Made by a program: the position numbers and the translations under genes. The notes below the pieces were generated by a model that did no database searches, was not told where the DNA came from, and saw only the letters and a program-made list of their open reading frames with translations. DNA of 64,000 bases from Ciona savignyi (Eukaryota > Chordata > Ascidiacea > Phlebobranchia > Cionidae), in contig CH002901.1 in the NCBI GenBank assembly GCA_000149265.1, positions 23,491 through 87,490 on the forward strand. The letters are read 5' to 3'. Shown piece after piece: positions 50,101-60,574 of the stretch. Every line of letters starts with the position of its first letter. Positions within the stretch are counted from its first letter, which is position 1.

Positions 50101-51035
50101 AAAATTAGAACCGTTGGTGGAATGCGGAAGAATGCAAGTTACAGGTCGACCGTTGTGATTTGCAAAGTGGCACGAATCATGGACGTTAGTGAGCAAGTGG
50201 ATCATTTCAACGTAGTGAATATTGTTTGTTTCTGTCAAGTTTTGTCCAAAATCGTGTTCAGTTGGTAAAGAAATATTGCATACATTCCATGGTTGAAGTA
50301 CAGGAACCAATTTGCAAAGCGAACGGTTTAGTTCAGGTGGTAGTACGGCTTGTGCTGTTTGATTTGTAATATAGCATCTTGCAATTTTGAGAGTTTTATT
50401 TTGAGCTAGAAATAAAAATATTTGTTGCAATAAATCCACCATATTTAATGTCATTTATCATACACAGCTTAATATCTAGAAAAGTGATCGACGCCAAAAT
50501 ACAAAATCTACTCAACAAAATTCGACCTTTTAATAAAAACCAACTGTACTTACTTTTTTTTAAGAGAAAAGTAAAACTAGGTAATGTAAATGTGCTCCGA
50601 AAGGTAATTACAGTCGTTTAAAGTGACTCGCGTAGTTTAATCGTTTTACCTTCAATGGGAACAAATGCCATGCTGGCCGCCACGATTGCAGAGCAAGCCA
50701 GCAATGTACACAAAGCCGTCTTTGATTTTCCTGTTTTGTCAGCAATTGCACCAGTAAGCGGTGTTGCTACAACCCCTACCAATCGATGCACAGCCCATAA
50801 CATGCCGGTTTGCTTGGTGGACAAACCAAGGTGTCTCATGTAGACCGATTGAAACACTAAGGAAGCAGCCTGACCTGAATTGACAGGATATGAAATGAAG
50901 TATAACACTGTTTAGGTCAAGGACGTAATTCTTACCTGCAAGGTATACAAAGTACAGTATTTTCAGTGGCAAGTAACGTACGTTTACATGAAAGCATTCT
51001 TGCCGGGTATGACTGCTGCATACAGTTTCAACCAT
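47200..51035 (-). CDS. MFSD6-like major facilitator transporter, gene 1
   Basis: Nine exons, 559 aa, all phases consistent: 50936-51035, 50650-50874, 50062-50405, 49758-49956, 49271-49431, 48538-48620, 48026-48194, 47765-47945 and 47200-47417. Exon 2 carries the MFS motif-A region (GAIADKTGKSK) after TM2. Exon 3 encodes a large, presumably extracellular loop with six N-glycosylation sequons and several Cys. Exon 7 has a motif-A echo (GYFIKRFGHR) between the helices of the second half. Membrane protein of the MFS_1-like/MFSD6 type; substrate unknown. Introns hold SINEs (47556-47705, 48680-49255, 49513-49690). Start: the only in-frame Met upstream of the conserved RYLPLK segment. The paralogue at 55875-59212 has the same exon layout. 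Confidence 0.9.
47556..47705 (-). mobile_element. TATCC-tailed SINE with internal deletion
   Basis: Tail GGATAAGATGGGATAGGATA, the first 60 bp of body up to GGGCAATCGT, then an abrupt jump to the head side (CGCAGCTGCAACCTTTCG...). The middle 150 bp are missing. Confidence 0.75.
48680..49255 (+). mobile_element. TATCC-tailed SINE split by a nested element
   Basis: Head at 48680 (GTTAGTCTGTGCGTCGTC), body to GGGCGCCAG (48868-48876), a 297-bp foldback insertion, then the body resumes at 49174 with the duplicated GGGCGCCAG and ends near 49255 in CATATCATATC. In an intron of transporter gene 1. Confidence 0.85.
48877..49173. mobile_element. Foldback element with perfect 9-bp target duplication
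   Basis: 297 bp. The left arm is repeated CCCCTTACAACTGAA; the right arm is the inverse, GGGGTTCAGTTGTAA repeated, so almost the whole element can fold into one hairpin. Termini GGTGACCAGTCAACT and AGTTGTCATGGAACC are imperfect inverted repeats. GGGCGCCAG is duplicated exactly at 48868-48876 and 49174-49182. Confidence 0.9.
49513..49690 (-). mobile_element. TATCC-tailed SINE, head-truncated
   Basis: Tail remnant ATAGGAATAGGATATTCATG, body through GGCAGAACCCATTAATCCGC, then truncated. In an intron of transporter gene 1, 80 bp upstream of the next exon. Confidence 0.75.
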
Positions 51036-52797
51036 CTTAACTTAATATTAGCTTTTTTGCCTCAACAGAATCATTTGATACAATGCCGTTTACACACCAT
51101 TTTATACAAAAAGTCAATTACCCCAACGTACAACCTGTAAAAGTATAGCATAGTAAAGAAATATCTTTCTGTAAAAACGTCACATTGATACTTTTGTTTT
51201 ACTTAGCCATTTTTAGCTCAAGTTAAATTTAAGGTATTTTAAAGGGGTGCCTCTAAATACTACAGGACCGCTTGGATCGCTTGGATCGCTTGGATCACTT
51301 AGATTGCTATGGAAAATAATTCTAACCCTGTCCCAAACACTAATCTCAACCCCAGAGCTAACTTTAACCCCAACCCTAACATTATTATCATGGCTTTTGT
51401 AATTACGAAGTATAGTAAGCGATCCAAGCGCTCCAAGCGATTTAAGCGCTACATGCGCTCCAAGCGGTCCAAGCGGTCCAAGCGGTCCAAGCGGTCCAAG
51501 CGGTCCAAGCGGTCCTGTAGTATTTAGAGGTACCGATTTTAAAGCGATTAATTAGTTCCGCAGTTTTGTAATTTGTTATAATGTATGTTAATTATATTTA
51601 AATATGTTAACTTTAAAATTAATAGATTAAGAATTAAGGTTCACGAGTATGTTTTCACTGTGTAAAGTGCAGTTTGATCGGTTGACCTTTTAACAATAAA
51701 TTCAGATTAACTCACCTACGTTAAACCATTTATAATTTTGGGCTGTACTGTCACGTTACATACAAGTCGATATCGGTATAACGTTTTCCTTTCTCTATAG
51801 TGCTGTTGTGCTTCGTCAGGTGCTGTTGATTTACCAAACGAAACATAACACGACCATTTACAATTACATAAGCCAACCTGTTTCCGCAATAGCATAATCA
51901 ATACATTGCGCGGTGCCACTGACCTTTCTTGTTTGAAATTTCAAGTCGTTCAAGTACTTAAATCTCAATGGCATGACTACTATCCAAATTGTAAAATATT
52001 TTTTATTACATTATACAAACTGATAGTTCAGCAAACCTGCCAAATACGTTTTAATTTAATAACCTTTATACAGTTATTCGACAGTCCAGTAAATAATTAA
52101 ACATAACAGTTTTAAGAACTGTATGGAAAGTTCTTAGATAAAGAAAATATCAGTCGTTAAGCAGCTCTTGCATTTTAAATTATATTATAACCAGTCACCG
52201 AATCTTAACAGAACACTAAACTAACATAGTAGGCTGGCTAGTGGCTACCCAGTGATTGTTATTGTGACGTGGTTAGATGTCATGCATAAGCTAGAATAGA
52301 ACGGTCACTGGAAATCTATTTGATTTCGTTTAGTTTTACCAGCGGTCTGTTTTGGTTGATTTGAATTATTTGCTTGGTACATGTTTTCACTGTGCTAATT
52401 TTGGCAAAGAGAGGCATATAATTTGTTTGCAATTTCGTCATATTAATTAACATGATCTGGAGTTTATACGAACTAAAAGTAGACAAGGCCTGTTGCCCAT
52501 GGAAAATTTAAATTCGCGCGTTTACGCATTGCGCACCTTGAATATATTTACTATCATTCCAATTATAAAAAGTGTATAAATATACGCATCAAAATCGGCT
52601 TAGTTAAGCAGTCATAAAAAAATAACCAACCCAAATGTGTGCCAATATTTTCGTGACCCATGACGAAGTCTCTCTGTTGTACTTAAAAAATAAACTAACA
52701 CTTCTTGGCGTTAATGTCTTAGGAATGTTAATTACAATAATTTGACACGAGCCACGTCATGTTTCATCTTATCAACTCCTAACTCTAATTAACTTAT
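51036..52797. other. 5' flank of transporter gene 1
   Basis: Noncoding. Contains the foldback MITE at 51245-51535. Segments at 51070-51130, 51780-51860 and 52030-52230 have diverged counterparts at 53030-53090, 53870-53930 and 54100-54310, showing that this flank was duplicated with the relic transporter copies. No other gene seen. Confidence 0.55.
51245..51535. mobile_element. Foldback MITE (GGTACC family) with perfect 9-bp target duplication
   Basis: 291 bp flanked by ATTTTAAAG at 51236-51244 and 51536-51544. Ends GGTGCCTCTAAATACTACAG and complement. The left arm is GGATCGCTT repeats; the right arm is a longer run of GGTCCAAGC repeats (six perfect units). The core is the C-rich strand of the telomere-like sequence (CCCCAACCCTAAC). 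Confidence 0.9.
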
Positions 52798-52798
52798 A

Positions 52799-52990
52799 TG
52801 ACAAAAGCTATGCTTGCCGCTACTATTGCAGAGCAAGCCTGCATTGTGCACAAAGCCAGTGTCATTATTTTCCTGTTTCGTCAGCAATTGTCTCAAGAAA
52901 AGCTGTTGCAACCACAGCTAATCGATGCACAGCCCACAACACGTACGTTTACATGAAAGCATTCTAGCCGGGTATGACTGCACACAATTC
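52799..52990 (-). pseudogene. MFSD6-like relic A (exons 1-2 fused)
   Basis: Minus-strand homology to exon 2 of transporter gene 1 (plus-strand GCAGAGCAAGCCTGCATTGT, AATCGATGCACAGCCCACAA), then an abrupt join at about 52940 to exon-1 sequence (CGTACGTTTACATGAAAGCA). The frame is broken and the splice sites are gone; a deletion has removed the intron and part of each exon. Confidence 0.85.
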
Positions 52991-53342
52991 AATTATATTT
53001 TCTTAATACTAGCTTGTATACTTAAGGATCATTTGATACAGTAACTTTTACACACCACTTTATACAGGGTGGATTATCGCAACATACTCCCTTTAAAATT
53101 TTGAATTAGGTACCTTTTTTGTAAATAATGTCGCAATGATTAATCTGTGAATTGTTTAACATTAGAAACATTTTGGGCTCTGTTAAAACATTAAATATAA
53201 ATTGATATCGCAAGATCGTTTTGGTGTTGTCGAAATTACCAAGTTTCGCAGTTGTAAGGAAATTAACACTTTATGGCGAAAATGTCTTCGGAATTATTGT
53301 AACAGTCGTTCAAAAGGATCCACGGACTGATTAATCGTATTA

Positions 53343-53565
53343 CCTTTCATGACAACAAACGCCATGCTCGCCGCCACGATTGCAGAGCAAGCCACCAATG
53401 TACACAATGCCGTCTTAGATTTTCCTGCTTTGTCAGCAGTTGTACCAGTAAACGGTGTTACCACCACCCGGCTTAACCGGTTCACAGGCCATAATATGCC
53501 GGTTTGCTTTGGTGGACAAACCAAGGTGTCTTATGTCAACCTATTAAAACACTAAGGACTTCCAG
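53343..53565 (-). pseudogene. MFSD6-like relic B (exon 2 only)
   Basis: Translates in part as KQTGILWPVNRL-R-VVTPFTG-ADKAGKSKTALCTLVACSAIVAASMAF, close to exon 2 of transporter gene 1, but the N-terminal part of the exon is frameshifted and no other exons are found nearby. Together with relic A it implies at least four tandem copies existed here. Confidence 0.85.
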
Positions 53566-55874
53566 ATAGTTTAAAAACTTAAATAATATAAACAAACGTG
53601 ATGACAAGTTAGTTATCAATTAACTGCAAGTTAACACTACTAATCACTGTACATTATTTATGTTTAACTTGGGCCAAAATATGCCTAACTGTCTGAAACA
53701 ACAGTATTATTGTATTGTTATTTACAAAGAGATACTTTAGTATTACAGTATTCTAATCTTTATTGTACTGCGTAATGGACTGCTGGATCTGTTAATTGTC
53801 CACATTCAAGTTAAGAATAACATACCAAGTTGCTACTGTTACATTCTGAAGACTTTTCGTCGATATCCTTCCTATCGTACGCTGTCAAGTGCTATTGGTT
53901 TAACAGAAGAGACACAACACACAATCCAACTTATTACAAATCACATATAGCTACGACTATTATAAAAGATAATGAATGTCCTATACGGCATAGGACGTTT
54001 TTCATATGTAAAGCTCTATACTTAATAACACCATGTGTACCTAGTTAACAACAATACAAACATGTAAAGTCTTCTTATTGGCATTATATAGATTAAGAGT
54101 TAAAAAACCTGCCAATTGGTTATTATTTAAATGAGTTGCATATGCTTATTCCCAACAGTACAGTAAATAAATAAACTTATCAGTGCTAAGGTATGTATGA
54201 AAGTGTCTCAGTTAAGAGATAATTTAATTATTAAGCAGCTCCGTCTTGCATTTTAAATTGCATTATACTTTTATACCCAGTCAACGGATAGCAACATAAC
54301 ACTGAAGCTGAACTGACTAGTAGGCTTTCAAGTGCTTGTTATTGTGACGTCAGTAATCTTTATACATGAACTAGGACGGTCCCTAGATATCTGTTCAGCA
54401 GCTTTACATTTATTGATGGTAGATTGTGTTTGGCTTCAATCATTTGTTTGGTGATATGTGTGCGCGTGTACCTATTGTAGCAGTGCTATTTTTAGCCTAT
54501 AGAGACGTCGAATCTGATTAAAACCGCAACACATTAGCTTACACGATCTGGAGTTGTACGAACAAAAAGACAAAGTAGTAGGTAGGGCTGGGTAGCCTCT
54601 GGAAAGTAGGGTAGGGCTGCGTAGCCCCTGAAATATTTTCCAGAATAGGGAAAAAACAAAATCCATAATATTTTGTTTGTCAGCCTTGACAGGGATAGCG
54701 GCTGACGTCCAGAAATCTTTTCATAACATATCAAACTACAAGATTTAAATGATCTAGAACTATTTTGTGGAAAGGCGAAATCATATAACACGTACCCCTG
54801 TTGGGTTACCGGTGCCATTTTGTTACATAGCTGTAATCAAATGGTAGGCAATATAGAAATGCGCGTGCGGATGGTTTCGAATTTGTTGTCTTACGGTTTA
54901 CACTGCCAACCCCGACATGCCATATTGCTCAGCATTTAGGCTACCGGTCAATAATATTGTTCAAATGTACCACGCTGCTTTTTTGTTTACATAACGTGCT
55001 AATTCGAATTCGTCTGCATTTGATCAAGTGCTGCAGCTGCGTCAATATTTAAACCTGTTGACTTTATTTATAGTTCTTAAACATTTGTCTTTGATACTAA
55101 ACTGTCTTTATATTTAACGAACGAATAAACAATATTTTGAATATTTATGTTAATGTTGCATTGAGGGTACCTTCAATTATTACTGTTATGGCTGAGTTTT
55201 TTATTTGTTTCTTTATAAGTTGAAAACCAAGGTTTACTTGCTAGGCAGCAGTAAAACTGTAATTCAGAAACAAAAGTTTTATGTGACGGCTTTATGAAAA
55301 GAAATTGACATGGGCTTGACCTCCCTTACCAACGGTATCATATCGCAATCGTTCTATAAATGTCCAGCAAACGTGAAATTTAAGTTTTTGTTTTTTTCTC
55401 GGCCTTTGCAGACTGGAACGTTCAATAGCTAATTTTAGCTTGATCCACACACAAACTGGCAGATAGTTGTTTAGCTAACACAAAGCGAACCTTGATCCGC
55501 TAGGATGGGAGATTTTGTGTTGATTTAACGTGAGTTCAAATTAGCCTGCTACGTCGTGTGGCCAAATGGTTAACGCGACCGGTACATATGCCGACTCTTA
55601 TACAAAAAAAACGGTCCTGGTAATAAGCCCATCATGGGTTCGAAACTTAGTTCGGTAAAAAAAGAAAAAAAAATAGCTTGCCATGGCCACACATATAACC
55701 GGTTTGCAACACCTCGAGAGTCTCAATATTAAAAATAATTGTTTGACTTGTTTATTTATTTTGTAAAATTAATTATTACCTAGACGCATCTATTGAAAAA
55801 CCTCTACAAATTCGAGATTGCAGCATAATCACGCATCTTGAAGAGTATCATGAACTTAGGGCCACCGAGACTTG
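53566..55874. other. Noncoding between relic B and transporter gene 2
   Basis: The first kilobase is a diverged duplicate of the 5' flank of transporter gene 1. After about 54.9 kb it is AT-rich, with one A-tailed SINE at 55564-55672. No exon seen. Confidence 0.5.
55564..55672 (+). mobile_element. A-tailed tRNA-derived SINE (second family)
   Basis: Clear tRNA-like head: GTGTGGCCAAATGGTTAACG (A box), an intervening ACGGTCCTGG stretch, then ATCATGGGTTCGAAACTTAG (B box), followed by an A-rich tail. The spacing is too long and the fold too poor for a functional tRNA gene. Confidence 0.65.
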
Positions 55875-58800
55875 TTAAATAGCGGAATTAGGATTGAGCA
55901 GTGTATCAATACAGATGTCATTTCCGTTAATATCCCCATTTTTAGACTGTTCTTTAATTTCTTGTTCTTTACAATGGTTCACTTTGGGCTTGTCTTTGTG
56001 AATGGTGATTTTAACATGGTACCAAATTCCAATCACGGCATATAGTATGGTGGCACATGCAACCATTAGCGCGGTTAGTCGGAACATCCCGTCGCTTCCC
56101 ATGACAACGAATATGTGACCGCCAAGCAATGCTCCTAAGCTCCAGCCTGCGGATTCAAAATGAATGGTTAGGATAGGATATTCATGTTTATCCCCGTGAA
56201 TGGGAAAACCAAGGGGGTTATCACACCGGCAATCGTCAGATTACCCCGCGCCCACCGTTGAGTTACCAGAGCTATTGCGATGTGTTGGATAGGATGGGAT
56301 AGGATATTTATGTTTATCCCCATGAATGGGAAAAACAAGGGGGTTAACACACGGCCAAACGTCAGATCACCTCGTGCACACCGTCGGGTTACCGGAGCTA
56401 TTGCAGTGTGGTATGTATGATTTACACGTTCCTTCAATTTCGTAGAACCCATTAATCCGCTAAGTTTACGCAATATCCGTTAAGTGCCTTGCCCAAGGAC
56501 ACAGCCGACTAGCTAGCGACCAGTTTCATTCCAAGATACGTCTATAGTTTACCAAAAAAAAATTAATCGTTACCAAATCCGTGAGTTGTAGTTTGTACCA
56601 CGGCCATCGTAGTGTACTCCAGCGACGGTGGGCTAATCATAGATGCATAGCTACAGATTGCGGACCAGTTTAAACCCCACGTGATACCGTACAAAATGTC
56701 AACTGGAATTATTTGCCAAGCTTCCGTAATTACGGTGAACAAATACAAGCGCAGCTGAGAAAGAAGAATTTACTTAAGACAAAAAACAGAATCTAGATAA
56801 TATAAGGATTCTTACAGTAAAGGTCATCATTCCGAAGATTAGAACGGGTTTGTGCCCAAATCGTCTTGTTAGATAACCGGAAACGATGTAACATGGTATA
56901 TCCGAAAGTGAGCCACAAAGCGAGGTAATTCCAAGGATGAGCGACGAGGCTTGTAGTTTTTCTTCCAATAACCAATACTCATAACTGAGATAAAGAGCAA
57001 ATTTCATATTCGTGAATTCTGACTCACGTGCTTTGCAAACCTGAAGGTCACTGCGTGGGCATAACCGAAGAATAGTGCGACTAGAAGTAAAAATGAAACA
57101 ATCTGTCCGTTTTCCAGAATAACCTGCAAATATAAATGGTATATTGGACCTTTACATTCGACGACAAAAGTCATAGATTTATTTTTTATACCTTAATATT
57201 AGACAAGGCAATAGGCTGGGATTTTGAGTTTGAAATAGCTAGCTTTGATGCCACTGCTGCGGATGTAAGCCAGAAAAATAAGGCACCGAAGAAAGCGGGG
57301 TAGAATGGCAAATTTGACGACGAAGGGTCGGCCATGTTCGATGAAATGGAATCTGATGATAAACAGGAATAAATTTTGTGCATCCGTTCTCGACTGGCTA
57401 CCAATTGATTATGTTTGTGCATTTAAAACAACAATTTTTTTCCATATTTTGTTCTATTTCTGGTCAACCATATTTAAATATTAGCTATTATTAAGTGCCC
57501 ATCGGATTTTTTTAGTTTTGGATATCAATAGTACTTTTTTATGCAAAAATACAATTGTAACAGATCTTTAACACATGAAATCGTCTTAATACCAACTTAA
57601 TATATTTAATATGAGTTACTTTTTAGTGTTCCAATTAAAAATGCCGCCGTTCCGAAACCAATAGAGCCAAATAATCTCTGTTGTCCAAATCGGTGGTTGT
57701 TCTTTTCACCAAGGATGGCGAAAGAACTTGCATCAATTGCAGGAGTGCATCCAGGATAGCACATTGAAGCCAACAAGAAAAGGGAAAACATTGCCCAGAA
57801 AGTTACACCGTAATCATCCCCCTAAGAATAAACGGATGTATTGCAGTAAAGAAATATTGCAACACAGCTATATCTTTGTTACTATTGGCATATATGAATG
57901 ACTCTTAACATTTGATCTAATCCTGTTATAATTTTTTTTATAAATTGGGATAGAAATAATTGACAAAGTTAATTTATCAAGTCTTTTATTTCCAATATAT
58001 AACAGACTTACTGAAATTTCCGCGCCTTTATCTTTGCATTCCCAGGAGCACGACAAATTAAAATCCATAGTCATCGATTTCAACATTTCGCAATCACAAA
58101 CACTGCTGTTTACTACGAATTCCCAAACGTCAGCCTCCTTTAAACCGCTCTGATTTGCCCTAGTTTCGGATTCGACAGATATGTTGGTATCATTGCACTG
58201 TTTTTTGATTTGGTGAAATGACAACACAACGGCTTCCCGTGTTTCGTTAAAAGTTGGCGTTGGTGTTTTTTGAAAGCTGTTTGTGGTTTTGCAAACTATA
58301 TTGATGGTGTTGTTACCTAAATAGATAAATTCATTCAATTAGTTAGAATAAATCGTTCATTAAACATCGAAAACTTTACCTCTCCAAGATGTGTGTTGCT
58401 CAATAGGAACAAAAGCCATGCTCATTGCTATGACTGCAGAGCAAGCTAATAACGTACACAAAACCGTCTTCGGCTTTCCTGTTTTGTCAGCGACCGCACC
58501 ACTCAGTGGAGTTGCTACCACCCCAACGGACCTGTGTACAGCCCACAACATGCCGGTTTGCTTGGTGGACAAGCCAAGATGTTTCATGAAGACCGATTGA
58601 AACACCAATGTCGACGCTTCACCTAGAAAATAGTTATATTTTATTAGCATTAAAAAAATTGGTCGTGTGATATTTATTACTCAGGCGATGTTCTAGTTTC
58701 GTAACTGCGATCGGCAGATTACGTCGGCTGACGGCCAGACCATGAAGCTCTTGCAATGTCTTGAGTATGATTAGGACATTCCCTAAATTTTGATACAATC

Positions 58801-59212
58801 CATTGATGCATTGGTTTCAGGAAATGTCCGCTAGGTGCTCTGTCCAAGGCCACAAACGACAAGTGGGCGACCGGTTTTGATTGTGTAACCCTTTGGCTAA
58901 AACGCGAAGCACTAACTCACCAAGCTATTTCAATTTAGTTATAACAACTGTTAGTCACGTACGGGAAACAAACAACAACAAACGCAAAACAAAACAAACT
59001 TTGTTTATGTTTGGATTCCAAGGTTTATAGCGTAATGCTTACAAAACATAAAGAGATAAAAACCTACCAGCAATGAAGAAGTAATAGAGGAATTTTAGTG
59101 GTAGGTAACGCCGGTTTATTTGGCACCACATTTTTTTATCTTGTTTTGGTGAATGGCCGAGTGCTGGGGTCGATTCCATTTCAATAGATGACTCCGTATC
59201 TGATGCGTTCAT
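55875..59212 (-). CDS. MFSD6-like major facilitator transporter, gene 2
   Basis: Nine exons, 586 aa: 59068-59212, 58380-58622, 58012-58316, 57620-57821, 57192-57352, 57041-57123, 56816-56984, 56574-56754 and 55875-56146. Exons 5-8 have exactly the same lengths as in gene 1 (161, 83, 169, 181). The N-terminus is acidic and cytosolic-looking. Exon 2 has motif-A GAVADKTGKPK. Exon 3 is a presumed extracellular loop with seven sequons and is almost unalignable with gene 1. Exon 5 is nearly identical to gene 1 at the DNA level, unlike every other exon, which suggests gene conversion. A tandem SINE pair lies in the last intron. Membrane transporter, substrate unknown. Start: MNASDTESS, the first Met after an in-frame break. 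Confidence 0.9.
56170..56525 (-). mobile_element. TATCC-tailed SINE, tandem tail-side dimer
   Basis: A tail and about 110 bp of body (56170-56286) are followed directly by a second tail (GGATAGGATGGGATAGGATA) and a longer copy (to 56525). The first partial copy ends at GTGTTG. In the last intron of transporter gene 2. Confidence 0.8.
58700..58935 (-). mobile_element. Degraded TATCC-tailed SINE
   Basis: Body and head motifs (CAATCCATTGATGCATTGG, TGTCCAAGGCCACAAACG, AACGCGAAGCACTAACTC) are recognisable; the tail is lost. In intron 1 of transporter gene 2. Confidence 0.55.
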
Positions 59213-60574
59213 TATGGCACCTCTAAATGCCTACCTTGTCAGATTGGAATAAATCTGAGGAATAAAATGTTTAATCTTTGGGTGCATTCCATACAGCCTC
59301 CCTATATGGCATGTCGTTCAACTAAAACCATTACTACTTTTTTATATATTGTCTTATAAATTGAAACACAACCTTGATTGCTTGCTTGATTGCGTAGTAG
59401 CAAGCAAACTTATGGTAAAGTCCACAGTTAATAATTGATCAAAACTAACCTTTTAATCGGATTATGTATTTAGTTTAGCAAGGCGTCATAAAGTACTAAC
59501 GGGTTTATAATACATTATCGCGGTACATTATTCCCTGTGTTTGTTTAAAAAACGGCTGCCACTGAGAACAGTATCCTACCTTTAGATAGATGAAGTCCTG
59601 TAAAATACACCACTAATATAATAATAATATCTTGCATATAATTCTGAGTGGTTGTTAAAAACGACTGGTTACGAACATTCGGCTGTTTTAATTATGTATT
59701 GAAAGTTTGTTTATGTTTATGCATCCGGTTAGGCGTCAGAACAAGTTGATTTTAGTGACGTATTGGGCTTATATGGGTTTACGTGAAATACGTTTTCGCA
59801 GCATTCTTAGTTACGGGTGTTGTAATCGCTATTGTAACCTGCATTGTGTTGATTGTTTTTATTTTAAATAATACAATACCTCCTTAAATCATAAACATTT
59901 ATGACACACTATTGGTTTTTCTTAATATCTTACAAACTAAATTACTTCTGACTAACTACAAATAAATGTTTACAAATAATCATCACATTCCCTTAATTTA
60001 TATTCCTAATCAAATCCTTCTGATAATAACGCAATTTGGACTATGCTGCAGCGTGCAATAGTCGTTAGCGGAAAGGCAGAGTTAAAGCTACTCTAAGATC
60101 CCGACTTGAACACACAGGTATACTGACGGCGTCTTCCTATCCATGAACAATACGTATGGTTTGAGCTGTGGTTCGCCCTTTGTCTCGATGTTGCCGGTCC
60201 GACGCGACAACAACAGATAGAAATAGATATTGATTTAATAGGGTACACCAAGAGACTATAGATTACACAAGTAGTGCAAATTTACACTATAGCTCCCCAA
60301 GTGGAAATAATTTTACATTGCACTAAACTTTTTTATTGCGCACACAATCGATTACTTCGATTACTAAATTACTGTAGCAAAACCACTTCTTTTAAAATAC
60401 TTAGCTGACCTTTGAAATGTAATGTCTGATTTGGGATGGGATGTATTTTTGTGGGAGGGTAGGTGGTTATATTGCGATGGCGATTTTTGCATTATTATTT
60501 TGTCATGAAATTACCCTATGAGTGTTTGTAGGTGCTAGGTGTACAAATTTTACCCACACCTAGCGATAGTGAAT

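Noticed and set aside
51309..51527. Lys/Arg/Ser-repeat peptide (KRSKRSKRS type)
   Set aside because: It is the translation of the GGTCCAAGC repeat arm of a foldback MITE.
55564..55672. Possible functional tRNA gene
   Set aside because: A- and B-box-like sequences are present, but the spacing is too long, no cloverleaf is evident, and related A-tailed copies exist.
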